Part shown: positions 7,416-14,469 of the stretch, one piece after another
How positions within the stretch are numbered: position 1 is the stretch's first letter
Layout: every line of letters starts with the position of its first letter
From: Marinosulfonomonas sp.
GTDB taxonomy: Bacteria; Pseudomonadota; Alphaproteobacteria; Rhodobacterales; Rhodobacteraceae
Assembly: GCA_015494385.1 (NCBI GenBank)
Contig: WGBJ01000093.1
Location: 1 to 14,621, forward strand
Direction: 5' to 3'
DNA length: 14,621 nt
The notes under the pieces: generated by a model
The model's database searches: none
Told to the model about the DNA's origin: nothing
The model's input: only the letters and a program-made list of their open reading frames with translations
Program-made: the position numbers and the translations under genes

Positions 7416-8684
7416 ATGTTGCAGGTGCTGAAAAGCTCGTGGGCGTTGCTGCTGGGTATTCTGTTGCTGATGATCGGCAACGGGTTGCAAGGCACATTGC
7501 TGGGGGTGCGCGGAAACCTCGAGGGGTTTTCGACTGTCACCATGTCGGTGGTGATGTCGGCCTATTTCCTTGGCTTTCTGGGTGGCTCGCGCATGGCGCC
7601 GCTGATGATCCGGCGGGTCGGGCATGTGCGGGTGTTTGCGGCGCTGGCGTCGCTTATATCGGCGGTGCTGATCCTGTATCCGGCCATCGCCCATCCGGCG
7701 GCCTGGGCACTGGGGCGGGTGGTGATCGGGTTTTGCTTTTCCGGCGTGTATGTGACGGCGGAAAGCTGGCTAAACCATTCGGCCAGCAACGAAACCCGCG
7801 GGCAGGCGCTGTCGCTTTATATGATCGTGCAGATGGCGGGGGTGGTGACGGCGCAGGGGTTGTTCGTGCTGGGCGATCCGTCGGGCTATATCCTGTTCAT
7901 TATTTCCTCGGTTCTGGTGTCGGTTTCATTCGCGCCGATCCTGCTGTCGATCAGTCCCACACCGGCCTTTGACACCACCAAACCGATGAGCCTGCGGGAA
8001 TTATACCACCTGTCCCCCCTTAGTTGCGTTGGCATGTTCATGCTGGGCGGTGTGTTTTCGGCGCAATTCGGCATGGCCTCGGTTTACGGATCCCTGGCGG
8101 GGTTCACACTGGGGCAGATTTCGATGTTCGTTTCGGCCATGACCATTGGCGCGTTGCTGTGGCAGTTCCCGATTGGCTGGTTTTCCGACCGGATGGACCG
8201 CCGGATGCTGATCATTGTGATTTCCACCATCGGCGGGGTGGCGGCGGTGCTGGGATTTCTGTTCCAGAACCAGTTCACCCTGTTGCTGGCGGCCTCCTTT
8301 ATCGTCGGCGGCATGGCCAATCCGCTCTATGCGTTGCTGATCGCCTATACCAATGATTTTCTGGAGCACGACGACATGGCCGCCGCCGCCGGCGGACTGG
8401 TGTTTATCAACGGGCTGGGCGCGATCACCGGCCCGCTGATCACCGGCTGGTTGATGGGGCTGGTGGGGCCGGGGGGGTTTTTCCTGTTTCTGGCCGGCCT
8501 GCTGGTGTCGCTGGCACTATACGGGGCCTACCGGACGACACAGCGCGCCGCCCCCGCCGTCGAGGACACGGGCAGCTATTCACCGGTGTTGCCGACGGCC
8601 TCGCCTGTGGCGGTGGAACTGGCGCAGGAAGTGTTCATCGAAAGCGCATTGGAGGAAGAAAGCAACAATTCCGCGCAAGAATGA
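7416..8684 (+). CDS. Major facilitator superfamily (MFS) transporter, YcaD-like
   Basis: The 422-residue inner-membrane protein has about 12 hydrophobic segments. MFS motif-A-like loops occur twice, after TM2 (GFLGGSRMAPLMIRRVGHVRVF) and after TM8 (GWFSDRMDRRMLI), and GRVVIGFCFSGVYVTAESWLN in TM4-5 is typical of the YcaD-type subgroup. The substrate cannot be told from sequence. Residues from about 378 onward form a hydrophilic, acidic cytoplasmic tail (EDTGSYSPV...FIESALEEESNNSAQE). The ATG at 7416 has GGAGAA 5 nt upstream. It follows queA by 75 nt without a clear terminator, so it may be the third gene of the transcription unit. Confidence 0.9.
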   Translation: MLQVLKSSWALLLGILLLMIGNGLQGTLLGVRGNLEGFSTVTMSVVMSAYFLGFLGGSRMAPLMIRRVGHVRVFAALASLISAVLILYPAIAHPAAWALGRVVIGFCFSGVYVTAESWLNHSASNETRGQALSLYMIVQMAGVVTAQGLFVLGDPSGYILFIISSVLVSVSFAPILLSISPTPAFDTTKPMSLRELYHLSPLSCVGMFMLGGVFSAQFGMASVYGSLAGFTLGQISMFVSAMTIGALLWQFPIGWFSDRMDRRMLIIVISTIGGVAAVLGFLFQNQFTLLLAASFIVGGMANPLYALLIAYTNDFLEHDDMAAAAGGLVFINGLGAITGPLITGWLMGLVGPGGFFLFLAGLLVSLALYGAYRTTQRAAPAVEDTGSYSPVLPTASPVAVELAQEVFIESALEEESNNSAQE

Positions 8685-8761
8685 AAAAGAATGTTGCCAA
8701 ACTGTGAAACTTTTGTAACGGTCGATTCATCAGGTAAGCATTTGTTAGTAGGAGTGTCCCT

Positions 8762-9334
8762 ATGCTTAACCCCAATGACGTAACGGATTTCTGGCTGAAC
8801 GAAGTCGGACCGAAGGGTTGGTTCCTTGTGGACGAGGCGCTGGACGCCAAAATCCGCGACCGGTTTCAGGGGGCATGGGAAGAGGCCCGCGATGGCGCCT
8901 ATGCCGAATGGAAGCTGCGCCCTGCAACATTGCTGGCCTATCTGATCCTGCTGGACCAGTTTCCGCGCAATATGTTTCGTGGGTCTGGGCAGGCCTTTGC
9001 CACCGATAAAATGGCCCGCTGTGCGGCGAAAAAGGCGATTGATTGCAAGTGGGATATGAAGGTGGATGAACCTGTGCGGCAGTTCTTTTATCTGCCCCTG
9101 ATGCACTCCGAATGTCTGGCCGATCAGGAACGCTGTGTGCGCCTGATGAAAACGCGGATGCCGGACAGTGGTGAATCCAACCTGCTACACGCCAAGGCGC
9201 ACCGCGAGGTGATCCGCCGCTTCGGTCGATTCCCCTATCGCAACGAGGCATTGGAGCGTCGCGATACAGCCCCCGAGGTCGCATTTCTGGATCAGGGTGG
9301 CTATGGCGCTGTGGTCCAGGCGGTTCAGGCCTGA
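8762..9334 (+). CDS. DUF924 family protein
   Basis: The 190-residue product matches DUF924 across its length: the N-terminal VTDFWLNEVGPKGWF, the hallmark LILLDQFPRNMFRGSGQAFATD, FFYLPLMHSECLADQERCV, and the C-terminal AHREVIRRFGRFPYRNEALERRDTAPEVAFL. It lacks a signal peptide and membrane segments, so it is probably cytoplasmic. Members are thought to be all-helical, TPR-like proteins and have no established function that I know of. The ATG at 8762 is preceded by AGGAG at 8750-8754, spacing 7. It follows the MFS gene by 77 nt; no strong promoter or terminator is visible between them. Confidence 0.92.
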   Translation: MLNPNDVTDFWLNEVGPKGWFLVDEALDAKIRDRFQGAWEEARDGAYAEWKLRPATLLAYLILLDQFPRNMFRGSGQAFATDKMARCAAKKAIDCKWDMKVDEPVRQFFYLPLMHSECLADQERCVRLMKTRMPDSGESNLLHAKAHREVIRRFGRFPYRNEALERRDTAPEVAFLDQGGYGAVVQAVQA

Positions 9335-9393
9335 TTAATATCCTTTGATTGCAATGGGTTGGGCGCTTTTTAGGCGGTTGATACGGCTGTGCA

Positions 9394-9422
9394 TTGATGC
9401 TGTGTTCTGGATAGTTTAATAT
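9394..9422 (+). promoter_or_regulatory. Sigma-70-like promoter of the dihydrolipoyl dehydrogenase gene
   Basis: TTGATG (9394-9399) and TAATAT (9417-9422) are separated by exactly 17 nt. They lie about 30 bp upstream of the start codon, in an AT-rich patch. This is the best promoter match in the window. Confidence 0.6.
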
Positions 9423-9440
9423 CAAACTAGTTTATCAGCC

Positions 9441-9444
9441 GGAG
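9441..9444 (+). promoter_or_regulatory. Ribosome binding site deciding between two ATGs of the dihydrolipoyl dehydrogenase gene
   Basis: GGAG lies only 2 nt before the ATG at 9447 but 8 nt before the in-frame ATG at 9453. Normal spacing favours 9453. Confidence 0.6.
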
Positions 9445-9452
9445 AGATGCAG

Positions 9453-10859
9453 ATGCCCGCAAATACGAAATCCCAAACCTATGATGTGATTGTTGTCGGC
9501 GCAGGGCCGGGGGGCTATGTCGCGGCCATTCGGGCGGCGCAGCTGGGCCAAAAGGTGGCCATTGTCGAACGTGAACATCTGGGCGGTATTTGCCTGAACT
9601 GGGGCTGTATCCCCACCAAGGCGCTGTTGCGCTCGAGCGAGGTTTATCACCTGATGCAGCGGGCCGGTGAATTCGGGCTGTCGGCACAAAAGGCCGGTTT
9701 TGACCTGAAGGCGGTGGTGAAACGGTCGCGCGACGTGGCGGGGCAGTTGTCGTCCGGCATCGGGCATCTGATGAAAAAGAACAAAATCACCGTGGTGATG
9801 GGCAGTGCCACCCTGCCGGCCAAGGGTCGCGTTTCGGTGAAAACCGACAAGGGTGTGCAGGAACTGGCCGCGAAAAGCATCATTCTGGCCACTGGTGCGC
9901 GGGCACGCGAATTGCCGGGGCTGGAGGCTGACGGTGCGCAGGTCTGGACCTATAAACACGCATTGAACCCGCCGCATATGCCCAAAAAGCTGCTGGTGAT
10001 CGGTTCGGGTGCGATTGGTATCGAATTTGCCAGTTTCTACAACACTTTGGGTGCCGAAACGACCGTGGTCGAGGTGATGGACCGCGTGCTGCCGGTCGAA
10101 GACGTCGAGATTTCCAAATTCGCCAAAAAGCAGTTTGTGAAACAGGGTATGAAGATCATGGAAAAAGCCATGGTGAAAAAGCTGGATCGGGCCAAGGGCA
10201 AGGTGACAGCGCATATCGAGGTTGGCGGCAAGGTTGAAAAGCAGGAGTTTGACACGGTGATTTCGGCGGTCGGGATTGTCGGCAATGTCGAAGGTCTGGG
10301 GCTGGAAGCACTGGGTGTGAAACTGGACCGAAGCCATGTGGTGGTGGATGAATATTGCCGCACCGGTGTGGATGGCCTGTTCGCGATTGGCGACATCGCC
10401 GCGCCGCCTTGGTTGGCGCATAAGGCCAGCCACGAAGGCGTGATGGTGGCGGAACTGATTGCCGGACAAAAACCGCACCCCGTGCGCCCCGAAAGCATTG
10501 CCGGTTGTACCTATTGCACACCGCAGGTGGCATCCGTGGGCTATACCGAGGCCAAGGCCAAGGAATTGGGCTATGACATCAAGGTCGGGCGGTTCCCCTA
10601 TATCGGCAACGGCAAGGCGATTGCTTTGGGCGAGGCCGAGGGGATGGTGAAAACCGTATTTGACGCGAAAACCGGCGAATTGCTGGGCGCACATATGATC
10701 GGGGCCGAGGTGACGGAACTGATTCAGGGCTATGTGATCGGACGGCAGTTGGAAACCACCGAAGAAGACCTGATGCACACGGTATTCCCGCATCCGACGC
10801 TAAGCGAAATGATGCACGAAAGCGTGCTGGATGCCTATGGGCGTGTGATCCACATGTAG
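9453..10859 (+). CDS. lpd: Dihydrolipoyl dehydrogenase (E3)
   Basis: This FAD flavoenzyme reoxidises dihydrolipoamide with NAD+ for 2-oxoacid dehydrogenase and glycine cleavage complexes. The 468-residue product is complete: FAD-binding GAGPGG (16-21), redox disulfide CLNWGC (C47/C52), NAD-binding GSGAIG (184-189), the second FAD motif GLFAIGDIAA, and the C-terminal dyad H447/E452 in HPTLSE. CLNWGCIPTKALL, rather than CLNVGCIPSKALL, is usual for alphaproteobacterial E3 proteins. I take the second ATG (9453) because the GGAG at 9441 is 8 nt from it and only 2 nt from the ATG at 9447; the longer form would add just two residues. The gene is solitary, with no E1 or E2 gene nearby and its own promoter, so it may serve several complexes. 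It converges on the small rhodanese gene. Confidence 0.95.
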   Translation: MPANTKSQTYDVIVVGAGPGGYVAAIRAAQLGQKVAIVEREHLGGICLNWGCIPTKALLRSSEVYHLMQRAGEFGLSAQKAGFDLKAVVKRSRDVAGQLSSGIGHLMKKNKITVVMGSATLPAKGRVSVKTDKGVQELAAKSIILATGARARELPGLEADGAQVWTYKHALNPPHMPKKLLVIGSGAIGIEFASFYNTLGAETTVVEVMDRVLPVEDVEISKFAKKQFVKQGMKIMEKAMVKKLDRAKGKVTAHIEVGGKVEKQEFDTVISAVGIVGNVEGLGLEALGVKLDRSHVVVDEYCRTGVDGLFAIGDIAAPPWLAHKASHEGVMVAELIAGQKPHPVRPESIAGCTYCTPQVASVGYTEAKAKELGYDIKVGRFPYIGNGKAIALGEAEGMVKTVFDAKTGELLGAHMIGAEVTELIQGYVIGRQLETTEEDLMHTVFPHPTLSEMMHESVLDAYGRVIHM

Positions 10860-10866
10860 GGGGGCG

Positions 10867-10913
10867 CCAAGGGTTTTTGAAAAATCCTTGGTAAAATTCT
10901 TTTAAAGAATTTT
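10867..10913. terminator. Two stacked palindromes forming a bidirectional terminator region
   Basis: Right after the lpd stop lie two hairpins. The first (10867-10891) has arms CCAAGGGTTTTT and AAAAATCCTTGG around a single G; one pair is a G-T wobble in the lpd transcript. The second (10893-10913) is AAAATTCTTT, T, AAAGAATTTT. The runs of T and A let the structure act in both directions between the convergent lpd and rhodanese genes. Confidence 0.65.
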
Positions 10914-10926
10914 GGGCGCTGTGCGA

Positions 10927-11289
10927 TCAGGCGCGAACGATTTTGCCGCCTGCGTTGGCCCAGTTGCCCAGACCACCCAGATTATGCACGGTCTGATAGC
11001 CCATCTGTTGCAGGGCGCGCACAGCCATGCCCGAACGGGCACCGGTGGCACAATAGACACCGACAGGTTTGTTCACATCCAGTTCCGGCAGCACTTCGGG
11101 GCTGCGCGGATCGGTTTTCATCTGGAAGGAAATCAGCGGCAGGTGGATCGCGCCTTCGGCTTTGCCGGTCTGGGCCAACTCGTTTGCGTCGCGCACATCG
11201 ACCAGGATCATTTCCCCGTCAGCCACCTGCTGAATCGCATCGGTCATCGAAAGCTGCGGCCCGGCGGCGCGGTTGAAAAGGTTAAACAT
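10927..11289 (-). CDS. Cytoplasmic single-domain rhodanese
   Basis: The 120-residue product is one rhodanese domain with no signal peptide. The N-terminal half has ILVDVRDANELAQTGKAEGAIHLP (about 28-51), and the active-site loop is VYCATGARS with C80 as the persulfide-forming cysteine and R85 in the loop. The C-terminal half has the usual NLGGLGNWANAGG. Such proteins move sulfane sulfur between thiosulfate or persulfide donors and thiol acceptors; the exact acceptor is unknown. The ATG at 11289 has AGGA 6 nt upstream. Its promoter overlaps a palindromic operator (11337-11358) of the same type as at the periplasmic rhodanese gene, so sulfide or persulfide control is likely. It converges on lpd and lies downstream of the VWA gene, from which a hairpin separates it. 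Confidence 0.92.
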   Translation of the reverse strand: MFNLFNRAAGPQLSMTDAIQQVADGEMILVDVRDANELAQTGKAEGAIHLPLISFQMKTDPRSPEVLPELDVNKPVGVYCATGARSGMAVRALQQMGYQTVHNLGGLGNWANAGGKIVRA

Positions 11290-11332
11290 GTGTGGTCCTG
11301 TCCCGTTTTGGAATGGAATTGCTGTTGGCCGC

Positions 11333-11362
11333 TATATATATTCAGTAAACGGAATATAACAA
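11333..11362 (-). promoter_or_regulatory. Promoter of the cytoplasmic rhodanese gene
   Basis: On the minus strand TTGTTA (11362-11357) is followed after 16 nt by TATATA (11340-11335), or after 18 nt by a second TATATA register (11338-11333). It lies about 45 bp upstream of the ATG. The operator palindrome covers the spacer and touches both elements, which fits repression. Confidence 0.5.
11337..11358. promoter_or_regulatory. Operator-like palindrome (TATATTC-N8-GAATATA), candidate SqrR/BigR-type site
   Basis: Perfect 7-bp arms TATATTC (11337-11343) and GAATATA (11352-11358) flank 8 nt. The core ATTC-N8-GAAT equals that at 2645-2660 upstream of the periplasmic rhodanese gene. The site sits on the rhodanese promoter. 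The motif form matches, from memory, that of the persulfide sensor SqrR. Confidence 0.65.
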
Positions 11363-11389
11363 GGGGCAATTATAACATCGCCCCTTGTT
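11358..11389 (-). terminator. Hairpin terminator of the VWA repeat-protein gene
   Basis: A perfect 10-bp stem (arms AACAAGGGGC at 11358-11367 and GCCCCTTGTT at 11380-11389) with a 12-nt AT-rich loop starts 9 bp after the stop of the VWA gene. On the minus strand the stem ends in TTGTT followed by ATATT, a modest U-rich tail. On the plus strand it is followed by TTTGTT. Its last arm overlaps the -35 box of the next gene. Confidence 0.65.
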
Positions 11390-11397
11390 TTGTTCCT

Positions 11398-14300
11398 CTA
11401 CTCGACCTTCAGCGGGATCGTGGCCAGCACCTTGTCCCGCGGGCCATAGATATAGCGGATCTCGTAATCCCCCGCGACCATCGGCGCATAGAGCGAGGCA
11501 GGCGAGCCACCGGCGACGCTGGCAAAGGCCTCGGCGCTGTCCGATCCCGGCTTGGCGATGATGATGGTGTCGCGGCGGTGGGCCGGACCTTCCCATGTGA
11601 CCTGAACCGTATCACCACGGGTGGCGGTATCGGGGGCCTTAAGGCTGGCGGTCATCGGCACCACATTCACGGGCATGGCAGCAAGGATTTTCTTTGGCTG
11701 GCCGCTTTGGATATAGCGCAGCTCATAGGTTCCGGGGACTTTGGGCAAATCGATTGTGGCGACATTGCCGTCACTATTGCCAAGATAGGCATAGTCGATC
11801 CGTTCCCCCACCTTCATGCCGGGCTGCACGAGATAGATATAATCCTCGCGGCTTGGCCCCTCCCATGTGACTTCCATCTCGCCACCCGCAGGGGCGGGGT
11901 TGGCAAATTCCAGAGAGGCCGTGACCGGCTCGATCACCAGTTCCTCAGCGGCTAGGATTTTCCTTGGCTTGCCGTCCTGAATATAGCGCACCTCATAGGT
12001 GCCGGGGGTCGTCGGCAGTTTGATTGTGGCGACATTGCCGTCACTATTGCCAAGATAGGCATAGTCAACCCGCTCGCCGACCTTCATGCCGGGCTCGACG
12101 ATATAGATATAATCCTCGCGGCTTGGCCCGTCCCAAGTGATTTCCAACTTGCTGCCGGCAGGGGCAGGGCTGTCAAATTCCAGCGAGGCCGTGACCGGTT
12201 CGACCACCAGTTCCTCGGTGGCAAGGATTTTCTTCTCGGTGCCTTTCTGGATATAGCGAACCTCATAGACGCCGGGGGTTGTGGGGATGTCGATATCAAC
12301 CACATTGCCTTCACTGCTGCTTAGATAGGCATATGTGACTTCTTCATTTACCTTCATGCCGGGTTGGGCGATGGCAACATAATCATCGCCACCGGGGCCA
12401 TCCCATGTGACGGCCAGTATGCCGCCGGCGGAGGCAGGGCTGGTGAATTCCAGCGTGGCCATGACCGGTACCACCTGCACCTCTTTCGTGTCGAGAATAA
12501 TGTATTCGCGGCCGTTTAGAACGTAGCGGATTTCATAAGTACCGGGTGTGGTGGGCACTTCGAGTGTGGCAACATTGCCTTCGCTATCGTTGGTATAGGC
12601 GTAGGTGATTTCCTCGTTCACTTTGCTGCCGGGTTTGGCTAGGGCAATGAAATCGCCGCCGCCACTGATATGGCGGTTGGGGCCTTGCCATGTCACATCC
12701 AGTGTGCCGCCGGCCGTCGCAGGGCTTTCAAAGCTGACCGTGGCGGTAACAGGGGTGACCTCCAGTTCCTGTTTGGCCAGGATACGATTGGGATTGCCAT
12801 TCAGAACATACCGCAGCTCGTAGGTGCCGGGGCGGACAGGCGCAAAAAGCTCTACGGTGTTGTTTTCACTGTCTCTTGTATAGACGTAGCTCAGCTCGGA
12901 GTTTGCTTCGCTGCCGATTTTGGAGATGGCGATAAAATCGCCCCCGCCGCTGACCTGTTTGTTGGGGCCTTTCCAGACCACCTGGAAGGTTTCCCCGACT
13001 TCGACCTTTTCAGGCGCCGAAAGGGTGGCTTTGACCTCGTGTACCACGATGCTGTGACGGGCCAGAATATTGGCATGCACAAGGTCGTCCTGAACCCGCA
13101 CTTCATAGGTGCCCGGTTTGGTCGGGGCGGTCATTGTGGCTTTGGAGTCAGGGTATTGGTCGGCATAGCGATAGCTGATGTGATCGTCCGAACTGTCGTC
13201 CGGATTGGCCAGAGAGATAATATAGCCTTTGTTGGTGGGCGTTTTCCATTCCACTTCGAACTCGGACCCGAGCGAAACCTTGTCCGGCGCAGAGATGTCA
13301 AAGGCAAATTCGGTAATCTCGATTGTCTTGCGGGCCAGAATGTCGCCATGACCGGTCGAGTTCTGATAGCGCAATTCGTAAAGTCCGGGGATGGTTGGAA
13401 CGCGCATTTGTGCGGTGTTGTTGGCGTTCTGGTCGACATAGAAATAGTTGAACAGATTGGCAACGCCTTCGGCGACACCATCCGTCGGGTTGGCCATCAC
13501 GATCACATCGCTGGCCTTGTTGGGGCCGGTCCAGTTGACAGTGATTTCGCTACCGGCGGGGGCTTTTTCCGGGGCATCGATCGAGGCTTGCGGCAGCAGT
13601 TTGGGCAGTTCCAGATAGACTTTCTGGGTTGCGTCCACGACGGTAAAGTCCATTTCGGCAAAGGCTTCGTCCTCGGGGCGCATAACCTCAACGTGGCCTT
13701 TGCCCGGCAGGAATTCCATTGCGAATTTGTTTTCATGCGGCTGCATGTCGATGATGGTCTGCCCCTCATAGGTCAGGGTCCAGATCAGCGGGTCCTGAAT
13801 GAATTTGCCGCTGCCTGTTTCCACCACGCCAAAGCCGACACCGATTGGCTCGGGCTCGGCCACAACCTGCAACGCATCGGCCAGTTCTGCCGCGTTGCTG
13901 GCGGTGCGGAATGTGCCGCCGGTTTCTTCGGCAAGGCATTGCAATTCGGCCTTGTCCTGCGGGTTGGAAATGTCGAAACCGATCACATGTGCTGTGAAAT
14001 CAACGCCCGCTTCTTCCAGCTTGCGACCCACTTCGCAGGGGTTCAATTCACAGGTTTCGCGCCCGTCCGAGACCAGAATGACGGTGGCCTTTTCCTCGGT
14101 ATATTTCAGGGCTTCGGCGGCCTGAATAACCGCCGCGGACAGGGGTGTTTTGCCTTTGGGCTTGATCGTGTTCACGGCGGCGGCGATGGCGTCTCTAGTG
14201 CCGGTACCGGGCTGGATCACGGTTTCGATATCGCTGCAGTCGCCCTTGCGGCGGTGGCCGTAAACCGTCAGCCCAAGTTCCTGATCCTCGGGCAGGGTGG

Positions 14301-14469
14301 CCAGCAGTTCACCGATCACATCCTGCGCAATGGTAATTTTCGCGGTGCCGTCAATCTGTCCCCACATTGAACCGGACGCATCCAGCACCAGAATGGCGCG
14401 GGGATTTTCCTGTGCCTGGGCGAAAAAGGGAAGAAGGCAAAGCAGGGCGGCGAAAATATGTTTGAGCAT
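11398..14469 (-). CDS. Exported von Willebrand factor A (VWA) protein with eight C-terminal beta repeats
   Basis: The 1023-residue product has a signal peptide (MLKHIFAALLCLLPFFAQAQ, cleavage near AQA), a VWA domain (about 24-205) and a linker domain (about 206-294), then eight tandem repeats to the end. The metal-ion-dependent adhesion site is complete: D30-S32-S34 (DASGS), T108 (KTPL) and D135 (SDG). C78, C140, C145 and C178 in the VWA part could form disulfides. Each repeat follows W-x-GP ... DYI-x-I ... P-G ... Y-x-Y ... P-x-x-PG-x-YE-x-RY ... IL, suggesting an Ig-like beta-sandwich. No membrane or sorting signal is seen at the C-terminus, so it is periplasmic or secreted. A role in adhesion or metal-dependent protein binding is inferred from VWA proteins. 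I chose the ATG at 14469 because the signal peptide starts there; the frame stays open to 14601 but adds an implausible 44 residues before it. Its ribosome binding site is weak (GTGGAA, 7 nt away). Confidence 0.88.
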   Translation of the reverse strand: MLKHIFAALLCLLPFFAQAQENPRAILVLDASGSMWGQIDGTAKITIAQDVIGELLATLPEDQELGLTVYGHRRKGDCSDIETVIQPGTGTRDAIAAAVNTIKPKGKTPLSAAVIQAAEALKYTEEKATVILVSDGRETCELNPCEVGRKLEEAGVDFTAHVIGFDISNPQDKAELQCLAEETGGTFRTASNAAELADALQVVAEPEPIGVGFGVVETGSGKFIQDPLIWTLTYEGQTIIDMQPHENKFAMEFLPGKGHVEVMRPEDEAFAEMDFTVVDATQKVYLELPKLLPQASIDAPEKAPAGSEITVNWTGPNKASDVIVMANPTDGVAEGVANLFNYFYVDQNANNTAQMRVPTIPGLYELRYQNSTGHGDILARKTIEITEFAFDISAPDKVSLGSEFEVEWKTPTNKGYIISLANPDDSSDDHISYRYADQYPDSKATMTAPTKPGTYEVRVQDDLVHANILARHSIVVHEVKATLSAPEKVEVGETFQVVWKGPNKQVSGGGDFIAISKIGSEANSELSYVYTRDSENNTVELFAPVRPGTYELRYVLNGNPNRILAKQELEVTPVTATVSFESPATAGGTLDVTWQGPNRHISGGGDFIALAKPGSKVNEEITYAYTNDSEGNVATLEVPTTPGTYEIRYVLNGREYIILDTKEVQVVPVMATLEFTSPASAGGILAVTWDGPGGDDYVAIAQPGMKVNEEVTYAYLSSSEGNVVDIDIPTTPGVYEVRYIQKGTEKKILATEELVVEPVTASLEFDSPAPAGSKLEITWDGPSREDYIYIVEPGMKVGERVDYAYLGNSDGNVATIKLPTTPGTYEVRYIQDGKPRKILAAEELVIEPVTASLEFANPAPAGGEMEVTWEGPSREDYIYLVQPGMKVGERIDYAYLGNSDGNVATIDLPKVPGTYELRYIQSGQPKKILAAMPVNVVPMTASLKAPDTATRGDTVQVTWEGPAHRRDTIIIAKPGSDSAEAFASVAGGSPASLYAPMVAGDYEIRYIYGPRDKVLATIPLKVE
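11401..13587 (-). repeat. Eight in-frame tandem repeats encoding the beta domains of the VWA protein
   Basis: In protein order the units are R1 13309-13587, R2 13033-13308, R3 12748-13032, R4 12463-12747, R5 12193-12462, R6 11923-12192, R7 11653-11922 and R8 11401-11652, with 93, 92, 95, 95, 90, 90, 90 and 84 residues. R3 and R4 share a 5-residue insertion containing SGGGDFIA. R5 to R7 keep an exact 270-bp period. R6 and R7 are the most alike, including 45 identical bases (11752-11796 and 12022-12066). R1, R2 and R8 are the most diverged. Confidence 0.85.

Larger units (their letters stand above)
9335..9452. other. Promoter-bearing gap upstream of the dihydrolipoyl dehydrogenase gene
   Basis: This AT-richer gap contains the promoter listed separately. 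Just after its -10 is a perfect 10-bp palindrome, AAACTAGTTT (9424-9433), at the expected transcription start. No hairpin with a T-run follows the DUF924 stop, so some read-through from the preceding unit is possible. Confidence 0.45.

Noticed and set aside
6666..7694. A 342-codon minus-strand frame across queA and the start of the MFS gene
   Set aside because: It spans two convincing plus-strand genes and has antisense-like composition.
9447..9452. The upstream ATG of lpd as start
   Set aside because: Only 2 nt from the GGAG site; the ATG six bases later has normal spacing. The protein differs by two residues only.
9435..10793. A 452-codon open frame on the minus strand opposite lpd
   Set aside because: Full-length lpd with all catalytic motifs occupies the other strand; the antisense product is His/Gln/Arg-rich and matches no family.
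10912..11955. A 347-codon plus-strand frame running across the small rhodanese, the promoter region and the end of the VWA gene
   Set aside because: It crosses a terminator, a promoter and two well-supported minus-strand genes.
11401..13587. Regular repeats as a possible CRISPR array
   Set aside because: The period is 252-285 bp, the units are in frame and protein-coding, and there are no short identical repeats with unique spacers.
12670..14370. A 566-codon open frame on the plus strand opposite the VWA gene
   Set aside because: It lies antisense within the repeat gene, has a low-complexity Gly/Asp/Phe-rich composition and no ribosome binding site or family resemblance. The repeated codon usage of the real gene keeps the opposite frame open.
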